A DNA stretch of 64,000 nucleotides from Fretibacter rubidus (GCF_041429785.1 NZ_CP163423.1:2666001-2730000); one strand, 5' to 3'; shown: positions 26,907 through 34,225, counted from the stretch's first letter. The notes: generated by a model not told the origin, from the letters alone. Program-made: numbers and translations.

Positions 26907-27077
26907 TTACGCTTTTGCAACTTCGTCAGAAATACCGTTAAACTTAGTGTTCAACTGTGTACCGACAGCTTTCGCGCCAGTAATAAGAGCAACACCGATC
27001 AAAGCGGCGATAAGGCCGTATTCGATTGCTGTCGCGCCGGATTCGTCATTGATGTAACGTGTCATCAGATTTTTCAT
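26907..27077 (-). CDS. flp: Flp-type type IVb pilin, copy 1
   Basis: A 56-residue major pilin precursor. The short leader MKNLMTRYINDESG is followed by the Flp signature ATAIEYGLIAALIGVALITGA, with processing expected after the glycine and the conserved Glu at mature position 5. The C-terminal half is TQLNTKFNGISDEVAKA. The ATG at 27077 follows GGGAG; the longer 83-residue reading would start inside the leader region. The gene is identical in sequence to the second copy 429 bases away. It lies directly upstream of the cpaA peptidase. Confidence 0.95.
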   Translation of the reverse strand: MKNLMTRYINDESGATAIEYGLIAALIGVALITGAKAVGTQLNTKFNGISDEVAKA

Positions 27078-27120
27078 AGCATACTCCCACGTGTGCTTTA
27101 GGTTATGAGGATAATCCCTC

Positions 27121-27136
27121 ACAGGGATGTCCCTGT
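27121..27136. promoter_or_regulatory. Perfect palindrome in the flp copy 1 leader
   Basis: ACAGGGATGTCCCTGT has perfect 7-base arms and a two-base centre, 44 bases before the pilin start, probably within or near the 5' untranslated region. It could be a dimeric operator or an RNA hairpin. The same palindrome lies at 27550-27565. Confidence 0.45.
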
Positions 27137-27161
27137 TGATGACCCTTATAGAGAGCACACA

Positions 27162-27176
27162 TTACCGCCCGTTTAA
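27162..27176 (-). promoter_or_regulatory. CtrA-like box (7 of 8) upstream of flp copy 1
   Basis: Minus strand TTAA-ACGGGCG-GTAA matches TTAA-N7-TTAA at seven of eight positions, about 85 bases before the pilin start. The same box is at 27591-27605 for copy 2. Pilin control by CtrA is known in Caulobacter; here it is only suggested. Confidence 0.3.
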
Positions 27177-27270
27177 GCAACGTGGTAAAATTTTGGTAAA
27201 ATTTCAATGCGTTAGGGCCGTAAGGTTTGATTTGTGTAACGCCATATATAATGAGCTTTGTTCTGCGCAC

Positions 27271-27303
27271 AAAAAAGGGCCGCTCCGATGGAACGACCCT
27301 TTT
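27271..27303 (-). terminator. Terminator of flp copy 2
   Basis: Same stem and T run as the copy 1 terminator, placed 32 bases after the second pilin stop; it separates the two pilin transcription units. Confidence 0.85.
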
Positions 27304-27335
27304 CCAAAACTTTGACGTTTTGAAAGTAGCTAAGC

Positions 27336-27506
27336 TTACGCTTTTGCAACTTCGTCAGAAATACCGTTAAACTTAGTGTTCAACTGTGTACCGACAGCTT
27401 TCGCGCCAGTAATAAGAGCAACACCGATCAAAGCGGCGATAAGGCCGTATTCGATTGCTGTCGCGCCGGATTCGTCATTGATGTAACGTGTCATCAGATT
27501 TTTCAT
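27336..27506 (-). CDS. flp: Flp-type type IVb pilin, copy 2
   Basis: Identical at both DNA and protein level to the pilin gene at 26907-27077, with the same GGGAG ribosome binding site before the ATG at 27506. Because the promoter region and terminator are duplicated as well, each copy should be an independent unit, roughly doubling pilin gene dosage. No sequence difference gives the copies different roles. Confidence 0.95.
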   Translation of the reverse strand: MKNLMTRYINDESGATAIEYGLIAALIGVALITGAKAVGTQLNTKFNGISDEVAKA

Positions 27507-27549
27507 AGCATACTCCCACGTGTGCTTTAGGTTATGAGGATAATCCCTC

Positions 27550-27565
27550 ACAGGGATGTCCCTGT
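27550..27565. promoter_or_regulatory. Perfect palindrome in the flp copy 2 leader
   Basis: ACAGGGATGTCCCTGT, identical to the element at 27121-27136 and at the same distance from its pilin gene. The rest of the gap to 27877 (about 230 bases past the repeat) is A+T-rich with two ATTATAA stretches, consistent with a promoter for the plus-strand pilus genes; nothing else was recognised. Confidence 0.45.
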
Positions 27566-27590
27566 TGATGACCCTTATAGAGAGCACACA

Positions 27591-27605
27591 TTACCGCCCG
27601 TTTAA
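27591..27605 (-). promoter_or_regulatory. CtrA-like box (7 of 8) upstream of flp copy 2
   Basis: The duplicate of the TTAA-ACGGGCG-GTAA motif found before copy 1, at the same distance from the pilin start. Confidence 0.3.
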
Positions 27606-27877
27606 GCAACGTGGTAAAATTTTGGTAAAATTTCAATGCGTTAGAGGTATGCCCCATAGCCCATTATAAAGTGCCTATTATAAGGAGCCGCCTCACCCCC
27701 TAAAACAGGGTCATTATATATAGGGAGTGTTTTGGGCGCTTTGCACACGACGAATGCCGTGCAGAATTTTAAGGGATAAAGACCGCGTTATGAGATAAAG
27801 GCCTCAAGTTTTACGTTGTAAACAATTCGTTCACTTCATTTCGTTAGTGTTTGTCAAAGTCTTTAGTGGGAATTCCT

Positions 27878-28459
27878 ATGACACCTTCGTATTTACCGAC
27901 ATTGACCGCACGGTTTAAGTCCATTCTGAGCGCGACGACTATCATCGCAACGCTTAGCCTTAGCAATATTGCAATTGCGCAGAGCCATATGGGTCAAACC
28001 CATGGTGAGTTTTACACGGTGCCGCTCAATAAAAACGAAATGGTGCGCCTGCCCGCGCCAGCTTCTGCGATTATCATTGGCGATCCAACCATTGCCGATG
28101 TGTCCATTCATTCCAGTGATATCATCTTGGTTATTGGCCGGAGTTTTGGTGAAACAAATCTGATTGTCCTGGACGAAGCGGGACAGACAATTATGAACAC
28201 AGACATTCAAGTCGTAGACAAACCCCCGCGGGGTCGTGTCCGTCTTTATAATATCGGCGAAGGCCGCCAAACCTTTAGCTGCACACCTGAATGTATGCCG
28301 GCACCTGCGCTCGGCGATGCTGGCGATTTCTTGACCGCCTTCACCCCCTTGGGCAACGGCGGAACGATCTCTAATCAAGTCGCTAGCGGCCCAACATCGG
28401 CCATGTCCGCCCCTGCGGCGGCGTTGTCAGGTGGGTTGAGTGATAATTCGCCACGCTAA
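27878..28459 (+). CDS. Exported protein with a solo CpaC-type N-terminal pilus domain
   Basis: A 193-residue protein with a signal peptide ending near SNIAIAQS. The domain VPLNKNEMVRLPAPASAIIIGDPTIADVSIHSSDIILVIGRSFGETNLIVLDEAGQTIMNTDIQVV matches, by pattern, the N-terminal domain of the CpaC secretin in this same locus (STRIDLPMPMHEVIVSNPDIVEAM...IGKRPGQTNAYFYGQDGQ). The secretin pore domain is absent. A C-terminal part with two cysteines (FSCTPEC) and a Gly/Ala/Ser tail follows. It leads the plus-strand group with tadE and tadG and may act as a periplasmic partner of the secretin. The start at 27878 was preferred over 27851 because a signal peptide then starts at the N-terminus. Confidence 0.78.
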   Translation: MTPSYLPTLTARFKSILSATTIIATLSLSNIAIAQSHMGQTHGEFYTVPLNKNEMVRLPAPASAIIIGDPTIADVSIHSSDIILVIGRSFGETNLIVLDEAGQTIMNTDIQVVDKPPRGRVRLYNIGEGRQTFSCTPECMPAPALGDAGDFLTAFTPLGNGGTISNQVASGPTSAMSAPAAALSGGLSDNSPR

Positions 28460-28510
28460 TTCAGATGTATAGCGTCTTTCAAAGCGCTTAAGCGCTCACT
28501 GCTAGCTAAA

Positions 28511-28526
28511 TTTACGATTTGTTAAC
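28511..28526 (+). promoter_or_regulatory. CtrA-like box (7 of 8) upstream of tadE
   Basis: TTTA-CGATTTG-TTAAC matches the TTAA-N7-TTAAC pattern except for one base, 65 bases before the tadE start. It suggests that tadE-tadG may have their own promoter. Confidence 0.3.
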
Positions 28527-28590
28527 ACTATCTTTTGACGGCATTTTAACGCCTTTTGCCTAATTTACCCCAAAATACCGTGGGGTTATT

Positions 28591-29178
28591 ATGCTTAAAC
28601 TAGCACATTATATACGTGCCAAAGCGCGTCAGTACCGCAAAAAAGAAGACGGCGCGACCGCCGTCGAATTTGCGATTTTGATTATTCCGTTTTGTATGCT
28701 GCTGTTTTCCGTTTTGGAATTAGGCATTGTCTTTTTCTTGGGCGCGTCTCTTAACTATGCCTTATCTGAGACGGCACGCGATGTGCGGACGGGTGTATTC
28801 CAAAAATCATGTGGCACACCGGCAAACTTTAAAACCGAAGTCTGCAATAAGATGTCAGGCGGCAGCAAATGCACGACCCGGATGCGTATTGATGTGAAGA
28901 CATCAGGCAGCGGGCGTTTTGAACCTGATATGCTTGCGGATCTACCTGTTGAGAAGAAACCAGGCGACCCCGGCTATGACGCTGATGTTGAACCGCCTAT
29001 CGCCGCCGATGATTATGACGTCACAGCGGGTCGTGCCCCTGTGATTGTTCGCGCGCAGTATCATTACAAATTGACATTGCCCTCTGCGCTGACACGGCTG
29101 AACACAACGACGGGTAATGTTCGCGTTATTGAAGCCATAACGGCGTTTCGTAACGAACCCTTCCCGAGCGGATGCTAG
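28591..29178 (+). CDS. tadE: TadE-family pseudopilin
   Basis: A 195-residue TadE-like protein. After a basic cytoplasmic start (KARQYRKKEDG) comes the pilin-like hydrophobic segment ATAVEFAILIIPFCMLLFSVLELGIVFFLG, with a glycine and conserved Glu as in type IVb prepilins. The rest is a periplasmic domain with four cysteines (SCGTPANFKTEVCNKMSGGSKC and the last residue), likely disulphide-bonded. TadE proteins are minor pilins processed by CpaA and needed for Flp pilus assembly. The following tadG-like gene starts six bases after its stop. Confidence 0.88.
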   Translation: MLKLAHYIRAKARQYRKKEDGATAVEFAILIIPFCMLLFSVLELGIVFFLGASLNYALSETARDVRTGVFQKSCGTPANFKTEVCNKMSGGSKCTTRMRIDVKTSGSGRFEPDMLADLPVEKKPGDPGYDADVEPPIAADDYDVTAGRAPVIVRAQYHYKLTLPSALTRLNTTTGNVRVIEAITAFRNEPFPSGC

Positions 29179-29184
29179 AAAAAG

Positions 29185-29895
29185 ATGAATGGTGATATGA
29201 TGAAAACAACGTCTTTAACGTCTTTAACGTCTTTGAAAACATGCTTTATGCGCACAGCAGCGGCCGTGAAAACCAAACGCTTTATCAAAGGTTTTCGCGA
29301 TGATACCCAAGGTGTCGCCGCGATTGAATTTGCTTTTATCGCGCCTGTGATGCTCGTGATGTATTTTGGACTATTAGAAATTTCTATGGCGGTTTCGGCT
29401 GATCGTAAGGTGTCTCATTCCGCGAACGTTGTTGGCGATTTGGTCACACAATTAACAGTGATTGACCGGGCAGAGATGCAAGACATCATGGAAGCCACTT
29501 TGGCTGTGATGAATGTTAATCCAAACAGCATCAGCAACCTTACAATCGAAGTGTCTAGTTATGAGATGCTAAATGATGGATCAAACACACGACAACGCAT
29601 TGGCTATGCCCGTTTGGGTGGCCCGATTACGCGGGGTGCGGCAACCTATAATCCTGCCGATATTGGCAACCGCCTGATCAGTGTCAATTCAGGCGCGGTT
29701 GTGGCGCGGGTCAACTATCTCCATAAACCTATTACCGCAGAATTTATGAAAAACGTCGTCCTGCACGAAACGTTCATGTTGAAACCACGCGGTGTCAATC
29801 CGACCGTTGTCTTTGACGATGCAGGTAAAAATACGTTCATGTGTAGTGTCAACGGCACAACCGGTCGTGTCGGATGCACCGCATCCACGACTTAA
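29185..29895 (+). CDS. TadG/TadF-like pseudopilin
   Basis: A 236-residue protein with the same architecture as TadE: basic N-terminus (RFIKGFRDDTQG), pilin-like helix VAAIEFAFIAPVMLVMYFGLLEISMAV, then a periplasmic domain that ends with a cysteine pair (FMCSVNGTTGRVGC). Its place after tadE suggests the TadF or TadG role. The first residues contain a DNA triplet repeat (acgtcttta three times, giving TSL-TSL-TSL). A second possible start lies at 29197. Its stop codon is one base from the end of the convergent phosphatase gene. Confidence 0.8.
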   Translation: MNGDMMKTTSLTSLTSLKTCFMRTAAAVKTKRFIKGFRDDTQGVAAIEFAFIAPVMLVMYFGLLEISMAVSADRKVSHSANVVGDLVTQLTVIDRAEMQDIMEATLAVMNVNPNSISNLTIEVSSYEMLNDGSNTRQRIGYARLGGPITRGAATYNPADIGNRLISVNSGAVVARVNYLHKPITAEFMKNVVLHETFMLKPRGVNPTVVFDDAGKNTFMCSVNGTTGRVGCTASTT

Positions 29896-29896
29896 T

Positions 29897-30673
29897 TTAA
29901 GGTGTCAGATAATGATCTGACATTTTCAGGCGCTCTGCCTCAGTCAAGCCTAACGTCTTGTGCAGATAATTATCAAGATCCCCTATCGCGTCCAGAGACT
30001 GAGCGAGGTAATCTGGCTCGACATGGAATAAGGGACGGAGCATATCCGGGTGTAATTCGCGCTCATATTTTTGTGACATCATTTTGGACGCGGGGGTCAG
30101 ATAGGCTTCAATATCGACAGCCGTCATGGTCAGCATGTAATCTTCCATGATGACCTCCTGCGGCACGCCCAAGACTCCCAAAATCAGGGCCGCCAGTGTG
30201 CCCGTCCGGTCTTTACCGGCCGCGCAGTGAATTAAAATCGGCTCGCCTGTGTCTGCCATAAAGCGCAAAGTCTGCACAAAACTGGATTGAAACGCTGGAT
30301 CATTAGGCCGCGCAAGATAAGACCCGCGCATGTAATTTCGCGCATCATTAGCATGCTGCAAATCATATTTCGTAAAAGCTTCATGCGGGGCCATTGTTTC
30401 TGATGCATTGGGTGGGTCTGGAAATTCCACAACTTTAGCCGCGCGACCATCCGGCCAGCGGTTGGGTTGTCGCGTCCGTTCTGGTTTATGGCGAAGATCA
30501 GAGACAAGCCCAATATTCAGAGCGGCTATTTTTTCTAAATCGGTCTCCGACGCGCTGGCTAGATGTGCCGAACGAAACAAACGCCCTGCTTTGACATGAC
30601 GCCCATCGGTGGTGGGATAATCGCCAAAATCGCGAAAGTTCAATATATTATCAAAAGACAGAATACGGGTCAT
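29897..30673 (-). CDS. Tyrosine-protein phosphatase (Y_phosphatase3 family)
   Basis: A 258-residue cytosolic phosphatase with the P-loop motif IHCAAGKDRTGTLAALIL (Cys-x5-Arg; HCAAGKDR). The N-terminal FDNILNFRDFGDYPTTDGRHVKAGRLFRSAHLA and the LVSDLRHKPERTRQPNRW block are typical of the family that includes bacterial LipA/MptpB-like dual-specificity or phosphoinositide phosphatases. No signal peptide is evident. The substrate is unknown. It is convergent with the tadG-like gene and lies upstream of nothing on its strand. Confidence 0.88.
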   Translation of the reverse strand: MTRILSFDNILNFRDFGDYPTTDGRHVKAGRLFRSAHLASASETDLEKIAALNIGLVSDLRHKPERTRQPNRWPDGRAAKVVEFPDPPNASETMAPHEAFTKYDLQHANDARNYMRGSYLARPNDPAFQSSFVQTLRFMADTGEPILIHCAAGKDRTGTLAALILGVLGVPQEVIMEDYMLTMTAVDIEAYLTPASKMMSQKYERELHPDMLRPLFHVEPDYLAQSLDAIGDLDNYLHKTLGLTEAERLKMSDHYLTP

Positions 30674-30703
30674 GGGCGCGTCTCAGCCAGAGTTTGAATT
30701 AAG

Positions 30704-30729
30704 AAAAAAGGGCGCCAGACAGCGCCCTT
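30704..30729 (-). terminator. Intrinsic terminator after nrdB
   Basis: AAGGGCGC (30708-30715) and GCGCCCTT (30722-30729) form an 8-bp stem; on the minus strand it is followed by six T residues, 67 bases past the nrdB stop. Confidence 0.85.
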
Positions 30730-30795
30730 ATTATTATTGATACGAAGTAACCTGTCTTACGGACGGGCTCAATATCACACGTTGATATTCAGGGC

Positions 30796-31833
30796 CTAGT
30801 CAACAATCAGTGCAGGTTTTTTCTGCATTTGCTCGAACTTGCCCCAGACGCCTTCGTCCCCATGCCATTGACCTTGGGTCGCGCCTTTGGAATATTCTGT
30901 CGCGCGGGCTTCAAAGAAGTTTGCGTGCTCAACACCATTTGTAATTTCTGTGAGCCACGGCAGCGGATGCTCGTCAACGCCAAAGATTGGCGATAGGCCC
31001 AACTGCCCCATACGCCAGTCAGCGATATAGCGAATATAGCGCTTAATATCTTCGCTAGTCATGCCTTCAACAGGGCCCATTTCAAAGGCCAGATCAATAA
31101 ATTTATCCTCTAGCTTCACAACGGTTTTACAACAATCCGCAATGTCATCTTTGACGGCTTGGGTCAGCGCGCCTGTTTCCTTTGCGAATGTATGGAATAA
31201 TTTAATCATCCCTTCACAGTGCAAGCTCTCGTCACGGATAGACCACGTTACAATTTGGCCCATACCTTTCATTTTATTATGGCGCGGGAAATTCATCAGC
31301 ATCGCAAAGCTAGCAAAGAGTTGCAGCCCTTCGGTAAAGCCACCAAATACAGCCATAGACGTTAGGATATCGCGGTCTGTTTCAACACCAAACTGACCGA
31401 GGTAGTCATGTTTAGCCGCCATTTCCTCATATTCCATAAAGGCGGAGAATTCAGAATCAGGCATGCCAATCGTCTCTAGCAGAAGCGCATAGGCCGCAAT
31501 GTGGATGGTTTCCATATTAGAAAACGACGCCAGCATCATCCGCACTTCGACGGGCTTGAACAGCGGCATGTAATTTTCCATGTAATTAGCGCCAACCTCG
31601 ACATCGGATTGGGTAAAGAAGCGGAAGATTTGCGTCAGCAGATTACGCTCCGATTCGGTGATATTATTCGCCCAGTCTTTGCAATCCTCACCCAGTGGGA
31701 CCTCTTCGGGCATCCAGTGGACTTGTTGCTGTTTTGACCAGAAATCATACGCCCACGGATAACGAAACGGCTTATAACTCTGGCTCGGCATTAGCAGGCC
31801 TGATTTATGTGCTGTAAAATCAATTTTTCCCAT
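30796..31833 (-). CDS. nrdB: Class I ribonucleotide reductase, small (radical) subunit
   Basis: The 345-residue beta subunit that holds the di-iron/tyrosyl radical cofactor needed by NrdA to make deoxyribonucleotides. Metal-ligand helices are seen as FTQSDVEVGANYMENY, NMETIHIAAYALLLE (Glu-x2-His with the radical Tyr four residues later) and RDESLHCEGMIKLFH (Glu-x6...Glu/His). Length and layout are those of class Ia. The nrdA partner is about 11 kb away on the opposite strand rather than adjacent. Its promoter region carries two NrdR-like boxes. Confidence 0.95.
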   Translation of the reverse strand: MGKIDFTAHKSGLLMPSQSYKPFRYPWAYDFWSKQQQVHWMPEEVPLGEDCKDWANNITESERNLLTQIFRFFTQSDVEVGANYMENYMPLFKPVEVRMMLASFSNMETIHIAAYALLLETIGMPDSEFSAFMEYEEMAAKHDYLGQFGVETDRDILTSMAVFGGFTEGLQLFASFAMLMNFPRHNKMKGMGQIVTWSIRDESLHCEGMIKLFHTFAKETGALTQAVKDDIADCCKTVVKLEDKFIDLAFEMGPVEGMTSEDIKRYIRYIADWRMGQLGLSPIFGVDEHPLPWLTEITNGVEHANFFEARATEYSKGATQGQWHGDEGVWGKFEQMQKKPALIVD

Positions 31834-31868
31834 GGTCTTTCCTCTTCCCTTTAACCCTTTACGCTCAA

Positions 31869-31884
31869 TTCGCAGATATAGACT
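31869..31884 (-). promoter_or_regulatory. NrdR-like box 2 of nrdB (half-conserved)
   Basis: Minus strand AGTCTATATCTGCGAA keeps the CTATAT half of the NrdR consensus ACACTATATATAGTGT (about 8 of 16). It lies exactly 31 bases from the stronger box and overlaps the likely -10. Spacing of three helical turns is typical for NrdR pairs. Confidence 0.5.
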
Positions 31885-31899
31885 TATCCGCGCTGCAAA

Positions 31900-31915
31900 T
31901 CACAATATGTAGTGT
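31900..31915 (-). promoter_or_regulatory. NrdR box 1 of nrdB
   Basis: TCACAATATGTAGTGT (plus strand) matches the NrdR consensus ACACTATATATAGTGT at 13 of 16 positions and lies 67 bases before the nrdB start. It overlaps a possible minus-strand -35 (TTGTGA), as expected for repression. Confidence 0.75.
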
Positions 31916-32064
31916 TATGAGCAGAGCTATCACATCGCAAGACCCAAGTCGTTAATTTTGCCCAAAAAACGCACCGTTCCTGTGGAGATATTGTCGCAGG
32001 TAAAATTATACGGCCCGCACCCCGTGTCTCGCTTGACCCAGGGCCGCTTTTGCCGCCACATAAC

Positions 32065-33174
32065 ATGATGAATGACACCTCACATAATAATGAATTTACT
32101 GATGCCTTATCCGTCCTAAACGCTAATGGATGGGCAGAGGCCGCACCGTTGTTTTTATCCCTATGGGCGCGCGCGCCAATAAATATGCGCTACGGATTGA
32201 TGGCAGGCGTCGCCCTGCTGAAGACAGGGCGGGTAGATGACGGCGTCGCGCAGCTATCTTACCTATCAGAGCAAAACCCGATTATACGCATCGCGCAATA
32301 TGGAGGCGATGAGATCCCCCTGCCCTTAAAGACCGCGTCACGTGATGCAGATGACGCCATTCGCAACGCCTTCACCCGTGTGCAAGAGAACGCCATAAAA
32401 TCAATTGGGGTCACGCGCGCCGGCCGTATCGCGACAGCGCTTTGGCCGCAAACCCATAGCGGCCCAAAGCAATATCCGGATAATCCAATGGGGCCAAAAC
32501 CCTATGTGTTTTACGCACCCGACCTGCCCCCCATCCCTGTCTTTGATAATAATGACGCCCCGTGGACACAGGCACTAGCGGCGCAGACGAACACCATTCG
32601 GGATGAATTTCTTGCTCTGATGGAAGACAGTGATAGCGGCGCGCCCTATGTCCCCGCACAAAGCCAATTGGGTGAGGACTGGCAAAAACTGCGCGGGCAA
32701 AAAACATGGAATGCTGTGCACCTTTATAAGGACGGGCGCGCGCAGAGTGAGGCAGCGCGCTGCCCCAAAACGCTCGCTGTTTTATCCTCTGTGCCAACGG
32801 TTATGCATAACGACGGTCCGATGGAGGTGTTCTTTTCCGTGCTGGCCCCCGATACCACGATACCGCCCCATTTCGGCCTCGCCAATTGCCGGGTCACGGT
32901 ACATCTGCCGCTCCTAATTCCAGACAATTGTGCCATCCGTGTCGCGGATATCACCCATAGTTGGCTCAAAGGAGAGCCGTTTATTTTTGATGATAGTTTT
33001 GATCACAGCGCATGGAACGGATCAAAGACAGATCAGCGTGTCGTGCTTATCTTTGAAGCGTGGCGACCCGATATGACGGAGGGTGAAATAGCCGCGGTTG
33101 AAGCCAGCTACGCCGCTAGAGATATGCTCTTAAAGGAGCGCTCAAACCGCTTACGCGCGCTCTGGCCGAGATAA
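32065..33174 (+). CDS. Aspartyl/asparaginyl beta-hydroxylase-domain protein
   Basis: A protein of about 369 residues (start at ATG 32065 or 32068; an upstream TTG is less likely). The C-terminal half is the Fe(II)/2-oxoglutarate Asp_Arg_Hydrox fold: IPPHFGLANCRVTVHLPLLIPDNCAIRV supplies the first metal-binding His and the Arg/His pair, and FIFDDSFDHSAWN supplies the second His. The N-terminal half has helical, TPR-like sequence (VLNANGWAEAAPLFLSLWARAPINMRYGLMAGVALLKTGRVDDG), a combination also seen in other proteobacterial family members. The substrate is unknown. It is divergent from nrdB. Confidence 0.85.
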   Translation: MMNDTSHNNEFTDALSVLNANGWAEAAPLFLSLWARAPINMRYGLMAGVALLKTGRVDDGVAQLSYLSEQNPIIRIAQYGGDEIPLPLKTASRDADDAIRNAFTRVQENAIKSIGVTRAGRIATALWPQTHSGPKQYPDNPMGPKPYVFYAPDLPPIPVFDNNDAPWTQALAAQTNTIRDEFLALMEDSDSGAPYVPAQSQLGEDWQKLRGQKTWNAVHLYKDGRAQSEAARCPKTLAVLSSVPTVMHNDGPMEVFFSVLAPDTTIPPHFGLANCRVTVHLPLLIPDNCAIRVADITHSWLKGEPFIFDDSFDHSAWNGSKTDQRVVLIFEAWRPDMTEGEIAAVEASYAARDMLLKERSNRLRALWPR

Positions 33175-33197
33175 GGGGTAAGGGGTGTTTTGTGACC

Positions 33198-34013
33198 CTA
33201 GCGCTTCCAAGTAAAGGACAGCGCGGCGGCATCCTCGGATGATGAGAACCCAGCAGACCCTGGCGTGTTATTAAAGCTGTTTACTTCGCGGCGTATATAG
33301 CCCAGCGATAAGTCAGCGTCACCAATGCGGTAACCAATACCAGCCTGCGCGTCACCAATGATAATACGGTCTTGTAAATAGAAATCGGATGTTATGCCCC
33401 GTGTCGCCCGATCAGGGGAATAAGATAACGCCTCTGCATCTGCACCCGCAAACACATACCATGTATTAGATGCCACATCTTTGGACCGCAGGTCATCACC
33501 AATGCGGACAACCGCACCGACCAAGGCCGATTGCTCGCCTTCGTCAAACCGGACAGAGGCCGACGGTACAAGTTCAACATCAAGGCCGCCTTGTTTTGTC
33601 TTTTTCAAACTTTTGGAAAAGCCCAGATCAAGCTGCCGTGTCGTCTCACTCAGACAGGCTTGCTCGCCCGCCAAGCACCCCATAGATCCTGTCGGTACGT
33701 CAAACAGGCCCGTATTATTAAGACCCAATCCGCTAAGGCCCGATATATCGGCACCGTTTTGAGACAGGCCTGAAATATTAGACGAGGATAAGATATTTGA
33801 CGTCGCACCATTGGACGACGATAAATTGAAATTCAGACCCTGGGTGGCAGAAATTGGTGCCGTTTTAAGGGGCACCAGACCTTTGTCATCCGCAGCATGA
33901 GCCGCAGACCCCAAGGACAACATAAGGGGCGCAATAACAAAAGAGCTTAACCCGTGCCATATGGCACGCTTAACGCGTCGTCTGGGTTGTTTATGTGCAA
34001 AAATACTTTGCAT
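33198..34013 (-). CDS. Putative outer-membrane beta-barrel protein
   Basis: A 271-residue exported protein; a basic N-terminus and hydrophobic core end at AHAADDKG. A Ser/Asn/Gly-rich stretch (NFNLSSSNGATSNILSSSNISGLSQNG) precedes alternating-polarity strands (LDVELVPSASVRFDEG, SALVGAVVRIGDDL, WYVFAGADAEALSYS, AQAGIGYRIGDADLSLGYIRREVNSF, AAALSFTWKR) consistent with a small barrel. The last strands faintly resemble the LpxR (lipid A 3'-O-deacylase) group, but no catalytic residues can be assigned. A CRP-like palindrome lies 57 bases before the start. Confidence 0.55.
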   Translation of the reverse strand: MQSIFAHKQPRRRVKRAIWHGLSSFVIAPLMLSLGSAAHAADDKGLVPLKTAPISATQGLNFNLSSSNGATSNILSSSNISGLSQNGADISGLSGLGLNNTGLFDVPTGSMGCLAGEQACLSETTRQLDLGFSKSLKKTKQGGLDVELVPSASVRFDEGEQSALVGAVVRIGDDLRSKDVASNTWYVFAGADAEALSYSPDRATRGITSDFYLQDRIIIGDAQAGIGYRIGDADLSLGYIRREVNSFNNTPGSAGFSSSEDAAALSFTWKR

Positions 34014-34069
34014 TGTCTCCTCAAAGGGTCTGTCTCAAGCCCACACTTGACCATCCAGCCCCTTCATAC

Positions 34070-34085
34070 CGTGATATAAATCACG
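34070..34085. promoter_or_regulatory. CRP/FNR-family-type palindrome upstream of the outer-membrane protein
   Basis: CGTGATATAAATCACG is a perfect inverted repeat containing GTGA-N6-TCAC, the core of CRP-type operators. It lies 57 bases before the start of the barrel protein. The rest of 34086-34225 contains only A+T-rich sequence and no recognised element. Confidence 0.5.
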
Positions 34086-34225
34086 TTTTGGCCTAAAAAT
34101 AAAGGGCATTCCCCGTTAAAGCTTATGAAAGCTTTGTTAATCAGCTCTAAATGAATCCGCGCTGAATGGGGAAAATACGGGTGAATAAAGTTAACAAAAG
34201 ACACCGTGTTCGACGACTGTCGGCC

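Larger units (their letters stand above)
26839..27215 (-). repeat. 377-bp perfect direct repeat, copy 1 (carries an entire flp gene)
   Basis: This stretch is identical by eye to 27268-27644, base for base, with a constant offset of 429. It contains the terminator, pilin gene, leader and promoter region. The flanks diverge immediately at both ends, and 52 bases separate the copies. Confidence 0.95.
27268..27644 (-). repeat. 377-bp perfect direct repeat, copy 2 (carries an entire flp gene)
   Basis: Second copy of the duplicated segment at 26839-27215. No substitution was found on direct comparison, including in non-coding parts, so the duplication is recent or kept identical by gene conversion. 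Confidence 0.95.

Noticed and set aside
27078-27158. 27-codon upstream extension of the flp genes
   Set aside because: A GGGAG site precedes the internal ATG, and the extension covers the leader palindrome; type IVb leaders are short.
31884-32078. Minus-strand frame between nrdB and the hydroxylase gene
   Set aside because: It covers the NrdR-type operators and the start of the hydroxylase gene, and has no ribosome binding site.
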